Of a stretch of 64,000 nt of DNA, positions 26,184-34,538 are shown piece after piece. The translations under genes were made by a program, and so were the position numbers. The stretch's first letter is position 1. Each line of letters starts with the position of its first letter. The notes below the pieces were generated by a model, which searched no databases, was not told the DNA's origin, and was given only the letters and a program-made list of their open reading frames with translations. Source of the DNA: Verrucomicrobiota bacterium (GTDB taxonomy: Bacteria > Verrucomicrobiota > Verrucomicrobiia > Methylacidiphilales > UBA1321); assembly GCA_013286145.1 (NCBI GenBank), contig JABDGH010000001.1:62001-126000 (forward strand), read 5' to 3'.

Positions 26184-28190
26184 TTATTTGGGGATCAACC
26201 TTTGATCTATGATCGCCTGCATTCTAGCCAGGTTATTCTGCGCTTCTTTATTATCGGGATCCAGTCGCACGACTTCCTGAAACTGGATCAACGCCTTATC
26301 CACTTGTCCTTTTTTAAATAAAACGAGGCCGAGGCTATAGTGGGCTTGAGCCAGGTTGGGATTAATTTCCAGAGCCTTTTGATACTGGGCCATCGCCTCA
26401 TCCATTTGCCCCTGCTTGGAAAAGATATTGCCAAGGTTGTAGTGCGCCTCAAGCAGATCGGGATTAATCTCCAGGGCTTTTTGGTAGTGAGCCATCGCCT
26501 CGTCCATTTGCCCTTTTTCGAAAAACATATTGCCAAGATTAATATGAGCTTCGATATAGCGGGGATTAATCTCCAGGGTTTTTAGATACTGGGCCATCGC
26601 CTCATCCTTTTGTCCTTTTTGGAAAAGAGCAATCCCAAGATTATAGTGAGCTGCGGCCAAGTTAGGGACAATTCTCAAGACCTTTTGATACTGTGCTATC
26701 GCTTCGTCCACTTGTCCTTTTTTGGAAAGAGCCGCGCCAAGGTTATTATCAACGTCGGCATTACCGGGTTCGATTTCCAAGGCCTTTTGGTACTGGGCAA
26801 TCGCGTCGTCCATTTGCCCCCTTTGGAAAAGAGCCATGCCAAGGCAGTTATGAGCCACCGAGGAGAGAGGACTGACCTGAAGTGTGTCTGTCCATAGAGA
26901 AAATTCGTCGGCGAAAACTTTCTCACGAACCAGCGTAAGAAAAGTCAGGGGCAGGATCACAGCCATACAGGGTGCCATCGTCATCCAAAATCTTCGGTGC
27001 GATCCTAACGTCATAAGAAGCAGCGCCAGTAGCTGCATCGCGAATCCCGCAAGAGACAGATAATAAAAGCGGTCCGCCTCAGGACGATTAAGGGGAATAA
27101 AATTGGATACCGTCGCGAGACCCAACCAGTAGATCGCAACTCCCAAGGCTCCAATTCGATTTTTGCAAGCCAGCCAGGCTTGCAGCGAAACCACGATCCC
27201 AAGAATCACCAGCGATAGAGCCGCCGAGGGTCCAATTTCATCAACAGGTGCATAATCAGCAGAGAGATCTGTCGGCCAAAGCAATTTGCCCATCATGAAA
27301 ACCCATAAACGCGGTTGGAGTAAAAAGACCTGCGAGAAGGATCCTCCGAGATAGCTCAAGGGAGCCAGTCCGTGCGGAGCAGGCGGGGCCAAAAGAAATC
27401 GAGCCGCCAAAAAAGCTGCGGTCACTGCCCCCGCAACGCTTAAAAACAAAAACCACGGCAGCTTTGCTTCCCGACGACGAAACAAAAACCAGTAAACGAA
27501 AAGCAACGGCACCGTCATAACGCCCGATTCTTTTGAGGTCACGGCACCAAAGGCACAGAGAGTGCCGACACCTCCAATCATCATTGCGACTCGAAAATTT
27601 TCCGGACGAAAGGCAGTCGCTGCCAGCAACGCCAGCAGCGTGAAGAATGTCACGAGAAGACTGGAACTATAACTTACCTCCGCGACCGATTCCACCGCGA
27701 TGGGATGCAGGGCGAAAATTGAAACGACGACCGCCGCCGCGAGTTGAACTTTCCACACACCACCTCGGGTCAGTCCCGTTATTTCAGTTGCGATCAAGCG
27801 ACCTAACAATACGAACAACAGCGCGACATTCGCCGCGTGGAGAAGATTGCTGCTCAAGTGATACCCGAAGGGGTGCCTGCCCCAGATGGCGGCGTTGAGC
27901 ATCAGGTAGAGCATCTGCCCCGGACGAGAAGCAAGCGTGAGGTTCATTCCCAATACCTTGAGCGAAAGGACGTCCGGCAGGTTGGAAAGGGACGTGATGA
28001 ATCCTTCCTCGAGGATTTCTATACGCGCATCGTAAACAAAACCGGATTTGAGCGAAGGCCAGTAGGCCAAAAAAGTCACTACTGCCAGCAGGAGTGTCAC
28101 CCCGATACTCAAAAGCGATACTTTGGAGCTGGTCACAGGCGACGAGACACTGGAATCGAACGCCTTCTTTTTCCTGAATCGTTTTGCCAT
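26184..28190 (-). CDS. TMTC-like membrane protein with 6 TPRs (paralogue 3)
   Basis: At 668 residues this is the longest and first-transcribed of the three paralogues. The membrane half has the same landmarks (VYDARIEILEEGF, HPFGYHLSSNLLHAAN, HPIAVESVAEVSYSSS, ADRFYYLSLAGFAMQ) but is more diverged than the other two are from each other. Six TPRs plus a partial repeat follow. The acidic loop, the HPxxxE motif and ADRFYYL fit a GT-C/TMTC-like fold. The gene is divergent from ruvX, with ~105 nt between start codons. Confidence 0.85.
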   Translation of the reverse strand: MAKRFRKKKAFDSSVSSPVTSSKVSLLSIGVTLLLAVVTFLAYWPSLKSGFVYDARIEILEEGFITSLSNLPDVLSLKVLGMNLTLASRPGQMLYLMLNAAIWGRHPFGYHLSSNLLHAANVALLFVLLGRLIATEITGLTRGGVWKVQLAAAVVVSIFALHPIAVESVAEVSYSSSLLVTFFTLLALLAATAFRPENFRVAMMIGGVGTLCAFGAVTSKESGVMTVPLLFVYWFLFRRREAKLPWFLFLSVAGAVTAAFLAARFLLAPPAPHGLAPLSYLGGSFSQVFLLQPRLWVFMMGKLLWPTDLSADYAPVDEIGPSAALSLVILGIVVSLQAWLACKNRIGALGVAIYWLGLATVSNFIPLNRPEADRFYYLSLAGFAMQLLALLLMTLGSHRRFWMTMAPCMAVILPLTFLTLVREKVFADEFSLWTDTLQVSPLSSVAHNCLGMALFQRGQMDDAIAQYQKALEIEPGNADVDNNLGAALSKKGQVDEAIAQYQKVLRIVPNLAAAHYNLGIALFQKGQKDEAMAQYLKTLEINPRYIEAHINLGNMFFEKGQMDEAMAHYQKALEINPDLLEAHYNLGNIFSKQGQMDEAMAQYQKALEINPNLAQAHYSLGLVLFKKGQVDKALIQFQEVVRLDPDNKEAQNNLARMQAIIDQRLIPK

Positions 28191-28245
28191 GCGGTCCTAG
28201 TTACCAGAATGAACGCTTTTGCTTTTCCTAGAAGCAGATTTTGCT
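28191..28245 (-). promoter_or_regulatory. Diverged leader of TMTC-TPR paralogue 3
   Basis: Shares ATGCGGTC at the start codon side and CTAGAAGCAGATTTTG with the other two leaders, but differs in the middle. This agrees with this paralogue being the oldest split. Confidence 0.35.
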
Positions 28246-28297
28246 TTCGGTTGGAGGCATTTTTAATTAGCGACGCTCCCTGTGCATCGCTACAATA

Positions 28298-28735
28298 ATG
28301 GCCATGCGCATCCTGGCGATTGATTATGGCAGTGTACGGGTAGGCCTGGCCCTCAGCGATCTGACCGGCACGCTTGCGCGTCCCCTGCCCTTTATTCCTG
28401 CAAAAACCGACGCCAAACTCGCGCGCGAAATCACAGCGCTGGTGGAAAAGGAATCGATCGAATTGATCCTTCTCGGATTACCGCGCCACATGAACGGATC
28501 GCTTGGGAAAGCCGCAGAGCAGGTACAGGCCTTTGCCGCCATCCTTGGCCAGGCCACGCCGATTCGCATCAAACTCGTCGATGAACGCCTCTCCACGGTG
28601 CAGGCAAGCCGCCAATTACAGGAAGCAGGCAAGAACTCCCGCACGCAACGCAGCCAGATCGATAGCGAAGCCGCCGCGGTTTTATTGCAGGGTTATCTCG
28701 ACACGCAAAACTTTTCCCTCCCACCGGACGCATGA
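28298..28735 (+). CDS. ruvX: Holliday junction resolvase-like / pre-16S rRNA nuclease YqgF
   Basis: The 145-residue protein has the RNase H-like YqgF fold. It shows the RILAIDYGSVRVGLALSD motif with catalytic Asp, LILLGLPRHMNGSLG, and VDERLSTVQASRQLQ with catalytic acids, then IDSEAAAVLLQGYL. The family trims pre-16S rRNA 5' ends in E. coli; a Holliday junction role has also been proposed. The ATG at 28304 is an equally good start, two codons in. The stop overlaps the truA start by 4 nt. Confidence 0.93.
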   Translation: MAMRILAIDYGSVRVGLALSDLTGTLARPLPFIPAKTDAKLAREITALVEKESIELILLGLPRHMNGSLGKAAEQVQAFAAILGQATPIRIKLVDERLSTVQASRQLQEAGKNSRTQRSQIDSEAAAVLLQGYLDTQNFSLPPDA

Positions 28736-29538
28736 CCTCTTCACTTGAACAACGTAAACGCAGGCCACATCGTTTCGATGCAACGTTGCAGGGTCACAAG
28801 TTGACGCTGGCCTACCGGGGCACCGATTTCTCCGGCTGGCAACGCCAACCGAATAAGCGAACCGTTCAGGAATGCATCGAAAATGCACTGGAGAAAATCT
28901 GGGGCGCGAAAATTATCCTGCAAGGTTCCGGACGAACCGATACCGGCGTTCACGCGCTTGGGCAGGTGGCGTCCTTCAATGCCCCGCGCCTACATGCCGA
29001 TAGCATTCTGCAACGCGCCTTGAACGCCAATCTTCCCCGCGATGTGCGCGTGGTGAAGTGTCGCCTGGTATCTCCTGCGTTCCACGCACGTTTTGATAGC
29101 GTGGAAAAAACTTATCGTTACCTGATCTGGAATCACCTGGTGCAGGATCCGTTTACTTGGGACACCCATTGGCATGTGCCGCGTCCGTTGGATTTAACCG
29201 CCATGCGTCGTGCATCCCGCTTTCTCCAGGGCAAACACGATTTCGCTTCCTTCACGAGCAATCCCGGTTATGAGCGCGAAACAACAGTGCGAACCATGCG
29301 CCGGGTCTCGCTTGTGCACGACAAGGAGACACTGACATTTCACTTCACTGCCGATGGATTTCTCTATCGCATGGTACGGAATTTGGTCGGCGGACTCGTA
29401 AAAGTTGGCCTGGGCAAGATCAGCGTTGCCGATTTCGGAAAAATCCTGCATGCCTGTTCGCGCTCCGAGGCGCCTGCGACCGCTCCCGCATGTGGGCTTT
29501 ATCTCGTCAGCGTCAAATACCCGCCACGCCCTTCCTGA
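28732..29538 (+). CDS. truA: tRNA pseudouridine(38-40) synthase
   Basis: The 268-residue protein has the TruA signature GSGRTDTGVHALGQVA with catalytic Asp70, the SAYRGTDFSGWQ-like opening (LAYRGTDFSGWQRQP), RYLIWNHL and FLYRMVRNLVGGL. It makes pseudouridine at positions 38-40 of the anticodon arm of many tRNAs. It overlaps ruvX by 4 nt and is followed after 2 nt by trmL, so the three form an RNA-processing operon. The true start may be the ATG at 28732 or one slightly downstream; the first ~20 residues are basic and variable. Confidence 0.95.
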   Translation: MTSSLEQRKRRPHRFDATLQGHKLTLAYRGTDFSGWQRQPNKRTVQECIENALEKIWGAKIILQGSGRTDTGVHALGQVASFNAPRLHADSILQRALNANLPRDVRVVKCRLVSPAFHARFDSVEKTYRYLIWNHLVQDPFTWDTHWHVPRPLDLTAMRRASRFLQGKHDFASFTSNPGYERETTVRTMRRVSLVHDKETLTFHFTADGFLYRMVRNLVGGLVKVGLGKISVADFGKILHACSRSEAPATAPACGLYLVSVKYPPRPS

Positions 29539-29540
29539 GC

Positions 29541-30011
29541 ATGTCCCCAAGGCACCAACTGCAAATCGTCCTGGTCGAGCCGGAAATTCCACCCAATACC
29601 GGCGCGATTGCCCGGCTTTGCGCCGCCACGCACACCGTACTGCATCTCGTGGAACCGCTTGGGTTCAAGCTCGACGACCGCGCCTTGAAACGCGCTGGCA
29701 TGGATTACTGGGAGCACGTCACCTGGCAAAGCTGGCCGAACTGGACTGCGCTGCACGAAGCTCATCCCGGCGCGACGTTTTATTTCCTGACGACGAAAAC
29801 GGATCGGCCTTACACCAAAGCCCCTTTTCAAGCAGGCGATTTTCTGGTTTTCGGGCGGGAAACCAAGGGACTTCCCGAGTCGTTATTGAAGAAAAATGCC
29901 GGGACGTGTCTCACCATTCCCATGGCAAACCCCGAGGTGAGAAGCTTGAACCTGGCAACCGCAGCGGCGATTGTTCTCTTTGAGGCCTTGCGGCAAATCG
30001 AAACGATTTAA
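29541..30011 (+). CDS. trmL: tRNA (cytidine/uridine-34 2'-O)-methyltransferase
   Basis: Starting at 29541 (MSPRHQLQIVLVEPEIPPNT) gives 156 residues, the usual TrmL length. SPOUT-family motifs are present: N-terminal EPEIPPNTGAIARLCAAT, then LVFGRETKGLPESLL, and IPMANPEVRSLNLATAAAI forming the knotted SAM site. It methylates the wobble nucleotide 2'-OH of tRNA-Leu isoacceptors. Third gene of the ruvX-truA-trmL group. Confidence 0.94.
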   Translation: MSPRHQLQIVLVEPEIPPNTGAIARLCAATHTVLHLVEPLGFKLDDRALKRAGMDYWEHVTWQSWPNWTALHEAHPGATFYFLTTKTDRPYTKAPFQAGDFLVFGRETKGLPESLLKKNAGTCLTIPMANPEVRSLNLATAAAIVLFEALRQIETI

Positions 30012-30015
30012 CGCC

Positions 30016-30201
30016 TTATCGCGTCATGCCGCCGAGCTGTCCGGTGGTTTCCCACTGCTCCGGCTTGTTCCACGGGATACTGGAAACAGGTTGACCAGTC
30101 GCATCGACATTCCCCGTCGATGGCGACGTGCTGGTACTCGAACATCCGACCTGAACCAAAACCAAAGGCAAGAGAAACAGCGTCAAACGAAGGCGTGTCA
30201 T
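30016..30201 (-). CDS. Small lipoprotein (61 aa)
   Basis: From the ATG at 30201 the peptide has a 17-residue hydrophobic signal and lipobox (LVQVGC), then a short Ser/Thr-rich and PWNKPEQWETTGQLGG tail. It starts only 4 nt after the coiled-coil gene stop, so the two are co-transcribed. No family recognised. A longer frame back to 30276 overlaps the upstream gene and is rejected. Confidence 0.6.
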   Translation of the reverse strand: MTRLRLTLFLLPLVLVQVGCSSTSTSPSTGNVDATGQPVSSIPWNKPEQWETTGQLGGMTR

Positions 30202-30205
30202 GCCC

Positions 30206-30964
30206 CTAGTTAAGCACATAATCACCGATTTGAATATCACCTTTTGAACTGGGCAGTATATCGGCCACGGAATCATTGGGATCAGCCTTGGTGACCTTAA
30301 CTTTACCTAAAAAATCATTGCCGCGATAAATAATCAATTCGCCATTGGGTACCACTCCATTGGACAGACCGACATCAAGAACGACAAAATTCCAAGCCCG
30401 ATTGACGTAAGTCACCCTGCCGCTGATACCTGGAGGCATGGTGCCTGTTTTTGCCCGGTTAATTTCCTCCTTAAGCTGCGCAACTTGTTTGCTGGCAGCA
30501 TCAAGCTGATCGGCCAAAATCTTTTGTTCGGTTTCGGCTGCGATTTTTTCCGACTTCGCTTTTTCCATGGCAGCCTTCACTTCGTCGGGGGACATGCCGC
30601 TAAAAGCATCCTGATAACCCTTTAAATCCGCCGTGGCCTTGTCAACAGCATCCGTAGCTTGTTTAAGGGATGTTTTTAAGTCCGCCTCCGTTTTCATGCC
30701 CGCAGTGAGCTTTAAATTCAAATCGTCAATATTGCCCTTGGCTTCGGTCAAGGCGGTATTAGTCGCGTCTTTTTCCTTAATGGCAGCGTCTTTTTCCGCC
30801 GTAGCGGCGACAGTAGCCTTTTTGGCCGTTACAGTCTCTGCCTGGCTCGTGGCAAGATTCGTCTTCGTTTCATCGTACTTTTGAACCAGCACCCAAGCTC
30901 CATAAATGGCAGCTAGTGCGCCTGCTAAAGCAACGTACAGAAATATTTTTCCAAGTGTGGACAT
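30206..30964 (-). CDS. Membrane-anchored coiled-coil protein with C-terminal beta domain
   Basis: The 252-residue protein has one N-terminal membrane helix (IFLYVALAGALAAIYGAWVL). A long Ala/Lys/Glu-rich coiled coil follows at about 30-165. The C-terminal beta domain contains GRVTYVNRAWNFVVLDVGLS, NGELIIYRGNDFLGKVKV and GDIQIGDYVLN. The tail resembles FlgT-C-like domains that recur in envelope proteins. It may span part of the periplasm as a stalk. Paired with the 61-residue lipoprotein downstream. Specific function unknown. Confidence 0.72.
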   Translation of the reverse strand: MSTLGKIFLYVALAGALAAIYGAWVLVQKYDETKTNLATSQAETVTAKKATVAATAEKDAAIKEKDATNTALTEAKGNIDDLNLKLTAGMKTEADLKTSLKQATDAVDKATADLKGYQDAFSGMSPDEVKAAMEKAKSEKIAAETEQKILADQLDAASKQVAQLKEEINRAKTGTMPPGISGRVTYVNRAWNFVVLDVGLSNGVVPNGELIIYRGNDFLGKVKVTKADPNDSVADILPSSKGDIQIGDYVLN

Positions 30965-31104
30965 GTGATAAGTTTGCTAGGTCGTTGAGTTAAAACGGTT
31001 CAGGGAAGTTTCCTAAAAATGAATCAACTGTCAATTCATTCTTACACTCCAATAATGGAAATGACATTTTTTGATGAAAAAGGCAATAACTTCCTGAAAT
31101 TTAA

Positions 31105-31560
31105 TCATTTCCAACGAGCGGTGCGATGAATGCGGCTCAGTTCATCGGCAAAGGAACTGCCTTCCTGTTCCAGCATTTTTAGAAGCCATTCCGGGGAGGC
31201 ACTCGCCGCTCCCAATGACTCGACGGTAAGTTTCTCAACCTCGTCAGCCGTGATGACCAAAATCTCCTGGACCACCCCGGAAGACGCCACCAGACGCTCG
31301 ATGATGCTGTCCGCTGTTTGATCCGCCGTGGCGTAGGCGATAACCATGTCATAAGGCTTCTTTGACCCCGAAGCGACGGCCGTTCCAAGCTTTCCATCGA
31401 GTATCAGGGTTACACGCCAGGAAGTGGTGTCGTGCAGTTGTTGCAAACGATCGGCCAGCACCTTCCGCGCATAGGCACGATTATGGTCATGAAGAGCCCT
31501 TAAATCAGGCCATGCAAAAATCACGCTATGGCCATCGACGACCAGATAACGTGCACTCAT
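31105..31560 (-). CDS. NYN-domain (YacP/Rae1-like) ribonuclease
   Basis: The 151-residue protein is a PIN-like NYN domain: YLVVDGHSVIFAWPDL with the first acidic residue, LILDGKLGT, ATADQTADSIIERLV, and LVITADEVEKLTVESLGA, which match the YacP family. B. subtilis Rae1 cuts mRNA in the ribosomal A site. The order just after the tiny basic MGQQLNK protein on the same strand may matter. Catalytic competence is likely but untested. Confidence 0.82.
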   Translation of the reverse strand: MSARYLVVDGHSVIFAWPDLRALHDHNRAYARKVLADRLQQLHDTTSWRVTLILDGKLGTAVASGSKKPYDMVIAYATADQTADSIIERLVASSGVVQEILVITADEVEKLTVESLGAASASPEWLLKMLEQEGSSFADELSRIHRTARWK

Positions 31561-31588
31561 GTAAAATCGGGACGGTGCCCGGAAGACC

Positions 31589-31693
31589 TTACGCCTTGGC
31601 GGTAGCCGCAGTCGTTTTGGATTTAATCTTTTGCCTCTTCTTGTAATTGAGGCGACGACGACGTTTCTGAACTTTATTCAACTGTTGACCCAT
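31589..31693 (-). CDS. Very small basic protein (34 aa), MGQQLNK type
   Basis: ATG at 31693 to TAA at 31589 encodes MGQQLNKVQKRRRRLNYKKR followed by QKIKSKTTAATAKA. Over 40% of residues are Lys or Arg. I recall short basic proteins of this form in Verrucomicrobiota and relatives, but cannot check that here. The composition suggests an RNA- or ribosome-bound peptide. It lies 28 nt upstream of the NYN ribonuclease gene and is divergent from the phosphodiesterase gene. Confidence 0.6.
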   Translation of the reverse strand: MGQQLNKVQKRRRRLNYKKRQKIKSKTTAATAKA

Positions 31694-31752
31694 AAGAGAC
31701 TTGTTGCGAGAAACGGACTCTTAGTCAAGCTTGGGCTGCAAACTCATCTCTT

Positions 31753-32208
31753 ATGCTTACCGCAGAAAACTACCGAATCGGCATCATTGCCGACACCCAT
31801 GACCGTTGGATTCCAGAGGTCGCGACCCTTTTTCGTGACGTGGATGAAATCTGGCACTTGGGCGATGTTTGCGCGGAATCGATCCTGGACGAGCTGCGAG
31901 CGATCAATTCCAACCTGACCGTGGTTTTGGGCAATAATGATTTCACGTTGTCTTCGCCCCTGTGTCTCGACCTGGAGCGGGGCGGGGAACGCTTTCACCT
32001 GATTCATATCCTGCCCCGGCACATGCCGCCACAGACTGATTGGCTCCTTTTCGGTCATACCCATCGACCTGCCGATGAAATGCATGAAGGCGTACATTTG
32101 TTCAATCCGGGTTCGGCAGGCCGGGCCAACAAGGGCGCGCCGGTAAGCGTCGGCTTTCTCATCCGGGAAAACGGCAAAAAATTCCGCGCGGAAATTGCGT
32201 TGCTTTGA
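31753..32208 (+). CDS. YfcE/MJ0936-type metallophosphodiesterase
   Basis: The 151-residue calcineurin-like protein has IGIIADTHDRW (metal ligands Asp, His), IWHLGDVC (Asp), VLGNNDF (Asn/Asp) and LLFGHTHRP (His-x-His). The fourth block usually reads GH; here it reads LIHILPRH, a variation near the active site. YfcE-type enzymes cleave phosphodiesters in vitro and have no fixed cellular role. Confidence 0.88.
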   Translation: MLTAENYRIGIIADTHDRWIPEVATLFRDVDEIWHLGDVCAESILDELRAINSNLTVVLGNNDFTLSSPLCLDLERGGERFHLIHILPRHMPPQTDWLLFGHTHRPADEMHEGVHLFNPGSAGRANKGAPVSVGFLIRENGKKFRAEIALL

Positions 32209-32254
32209 TTTTCTTAATGTAGCGGCGGTCTATTATCGTCGCACTATAAAATCC

Positions 32255-32356
32255 GTCATCCTGAGCTTGTCGAAGGATCAGCTTCCATAAGGTGTCCGCG
32301 TTGCCCGACAAGTAGTGGCTTATCGGGAGCTGATCCTTCGACAAGCTCAGGATGAC
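32255..32356. repeat. Family A inverted repeat, copy 3
   Basis: GTCATCCTGAGCTTGTCGAAGG arm, ~50-nt spacer containing the smaller pairing CAGCTTCC / GGGAGCTG, and the complement arm. Between the phosphodiesterase and prfB. Confidence 0.92.
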
Positions 32357-32435
32357 GGGTTGGGATGGTGGTAAATTAATGCCCTCGCTATCGCTCGATA
32401 TAAACAGAACCCAAATTAGAACACCACCGATGTGT

Positions 32436-32462
32436 CTGATCCCTCGACAAGCTCGGGATGAC
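32436..32462. repeat. Family A half repeat
   Basis: A single arm, CTGATCCCTCGACAAGCTCG then GGATGACC, just ahead of prfB. It uses the CCC variant of the repeat, as in the copies at 36358 and 43068. Confidence 0.85.
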
Positions 32463-32479
32463 CGCTTATAGAGTAGCCA

Positions 32480-33602
32480 ATGGCCTCTCTTCCCCTTCCC
32501 GACGTCACCGACCTTGAAACCCGCCTTGGGCAGCTTCGGAGGTTTCTTTGACCTGCCTGCGCTAAAAACCCAACTGGCCGAGTATGAAGTCAGGATGGCC
32601 GCTCCCGCATTTTGGGACAATGCCCAGGCAGCCCAGAAGATCATCGGCGAAGCCAACGCCATTCGCGCCAAGCTCGACCCTCTTAAAGACCTCGAGCAAA
32701 AAATTGCCGACCTGACGACCTTGCATGAATTGGTCATCGAGGATGCCAGCGAGCAGGCGGGCAAGGAATTTCAAGCCGAGTACGATGCCGTTGCCAAGTC
32801 GCTCAGCGCACTCGAAATGCGCGTCTTGCTCGGCGGCCCGATGGATCGCAACAACGCGATTATCAGTCTCCACGCCGGGGCGGGTGGCACCGAGGCGTGC
32901 GACTGGGCGAACATGCTTCTGCGCATGTACCAGCGTTTCGCCGAAAAATCGGGTTATAAGGTCGAGATGCTCGACATTCTCCAGGGAGAGGAAGCCGGGA
33001 TTAAAACCGCGACGTTGCAGGTCAAAGGCGAATTTGCCTATGGACGGCTCAAGGCGGAGCACGGTGTGCATCGGCTCGTCCGCATCTCACCCTTTAATTC
33101 GGCGGGTAAACGCCAGACCTCCTTTGCTTCACTCGACGTGATCGCGGAAGTGGATGACAGCATCGATATCAAGATTGAGGAGAAGGACATTCGCGTTGAT
33201 GTCTATCGCTCCGGCGGCCCCGGCGGCCAGGGCGTGAATACGACCGATTCCGCAGTGCGCATTACCCACATTCCAAGCGGCCTCGTCGTCACCTGCCAAA
33301 ACGAGCGGTCGCAGATCAAGAATCGCGCCACGGCCATGAACGTGCTCAAGGCGCGTCTCTATGAACTGGAAATCGACAAGAAGCGGGCCGAGATGGAAAA
33401 GCATTATGGCGAGAAGGGCGAAATCGGCTGGGGTCGCCAGATTCGCTCCTATGTGTTTCAGCCTTACCAGATGGTGAAGGATCTCCGTACCGGTGAACAA
33501 ACCAGCGACGTGCAGGCCGTCATGGATGGCGATCTCAACGCGTTCATCGAGGCGTTCCTGCGCGGTAAAAAACGCTCGGATGCCGATACGGATGAGGAGT
33601 AA
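32480..33602 (+). CDS. prfB: Peptide chain release factor 2, programmed +1 frameshift
   Basis: The ATG at 32480 opens a 23-codon frame ending CTT TGA at 32546-32551. Skipping T32549 joins it to the long frame (GAC at 32550), giving about 373 residues. The site has the known elements: internal Shine-Dalgarno-like GGAGG, spacer TTT, then CTT TGA C. The product has the GGQ motif at 248-250 (E. coli RF2 250-252) in YRSGGPGGQGVNTTDSAVRI. RF2 ends translation at UGA/UAA, and the frameshift sets its level by feedback. Starting at the internal ATG at 32559-32600 would lose domain 1 and is wrong. Confidence 0.95.
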
Positions 33603-33615
33603 GGTTAAGCGTTAA

Positions 33616-34392
33616 ATGAACAAACTCGCCGAAATCAATGCCAGCAAGGAAGCCGAATGGAAAAGGCTGGAGCCGCACGCTGCCGAATTGCGCAAGCAGG
33701 CGCTTCTGCGAAATGATTTCCGCCCTTTCCGCCCGGCACTCCAGCACGGGAGCGAGGTGGCCATCATCGCCGAGGTAAAAAAGGCGTCGCCCTCGGCGGG
33801 AATTATCGCGGAAAATTTCAGCCCCCTCTCCCAGGCTCGCGAATATGCACGAGGCGGCGCGCACGCCCTGAGTGTCTTGACCGATGAAAAGTATTTCGGC
33901 GGACATTTGAGCTACCTGAAACAGATTCGCGAGCAAGTCGATCTGCCGTTGCTGCGCAAGGACTTCATCGTTCACGAACTCCAGGTTTACGAGAGCGTGG
34001 TCGCGGGTGCGGACGCCATTCTTCTCATCGTTGCCAGCCTCGATGATCCCACTCTCCTATCCCTCTATAACAAGGCCAAGTCGTGCCAGCTTGATGTGCT
34101 GGTCGAAGTGCATGACCTTGCTGAAATGGAACGCGCGCTCGATCTTGGGGCCGACATCATTGGAATCAATAACCGCAACCTGAAGACCTTCGAGGTCGAC
34201 CTGGCGACGACCGAGGCTCTTTCGGAGGAAATCCCGAACGACACGGTGGCGATCAGCGAAAGCGGGATCAAAACGGCGGAGGATGTCCGGCGGGTTCGCG
34301 CCTGCGGAATCAACGCGGTGCTCGTCGGCGAGGCGCTCATGCGGGCCAAGAATGTCCCCGAAAAGCTGGCGGAATTATTGTTGAAAAATTGA
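33616..34392 (+). CDS. trpC: Indole-3-glycerol phosphate synthase
   Basis: The 258-residue TIM barrel has the TrpC signature AIIAEVKKASPSAGII, FFGGHLSYLKQIR, LLRKDFIVHELQVYES, and the barrel-closing IGINNRNLKTFEVDL and AISESGIKTAEDV. It closes the indole ring of CdRP with loss of CO2 and water. It follows prfB by 13 nt and precedes trpF across a family A repeat. Confidence 0.96.
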   Translation: MNKLAEINASKEAEWKRLEPHAAELRKQALLRNDFRPFRPALQHGSEVAIIAEVKKASPSAGIIAENFSPLSQAREYARGGAHALSVLTDEKYFGGHLSYLKQIREQVDLPLLRKDFIVHELQVYESVVAGADAILLIVASLDDPTLLSLYNKAKSCQLDVLVEVHDLAEMERALDLGADIIGINNRNLKTFEVDLATTEALSEEIPNDTVAISESGIKTAEDVRRVRACGINAVLVGEALMRAKNVPEKLAELLLKN

Positions 34393-34423
34393 TAGTCGTC
34401 CTCTTTTAAAATTCTAAAAGCCT

Positions 34424-34525
34424 GTCATCCTGAGCTTGTCGAAGGATCAGCCCCCGGTAAGTATTCGCTCACAGGGTGAAGTGCAGGCTTTCTGGAAGCT
34501 GATCCTTCGACAAGCTCAGGATGAC
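34424..34525. repeat. Family A inverted repeat, copy 4
   Basis: A full hairpin between trpC and trpF, with long arms and inner AGCTTCC-type pairing. It also supplies a false upstream ATG (in GATGACGG) for trpF. A stable hairpin inside the operon could affect mRNA stability between trpC and trpF. Confidence 0.92.
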
Positions 34526-34538
34526 GGAATTTAAATGT

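Noticed and set aside
32514-32549. Start of prfB inside the gene
   Set aside because: It ignores the in-frame leader and the +1 site that restore the standard RF2 N-terminus.
32562-33071. 169-codon frame antisense to prfB
   Set aside because: Overlaps the coding part of RF2, no domain.
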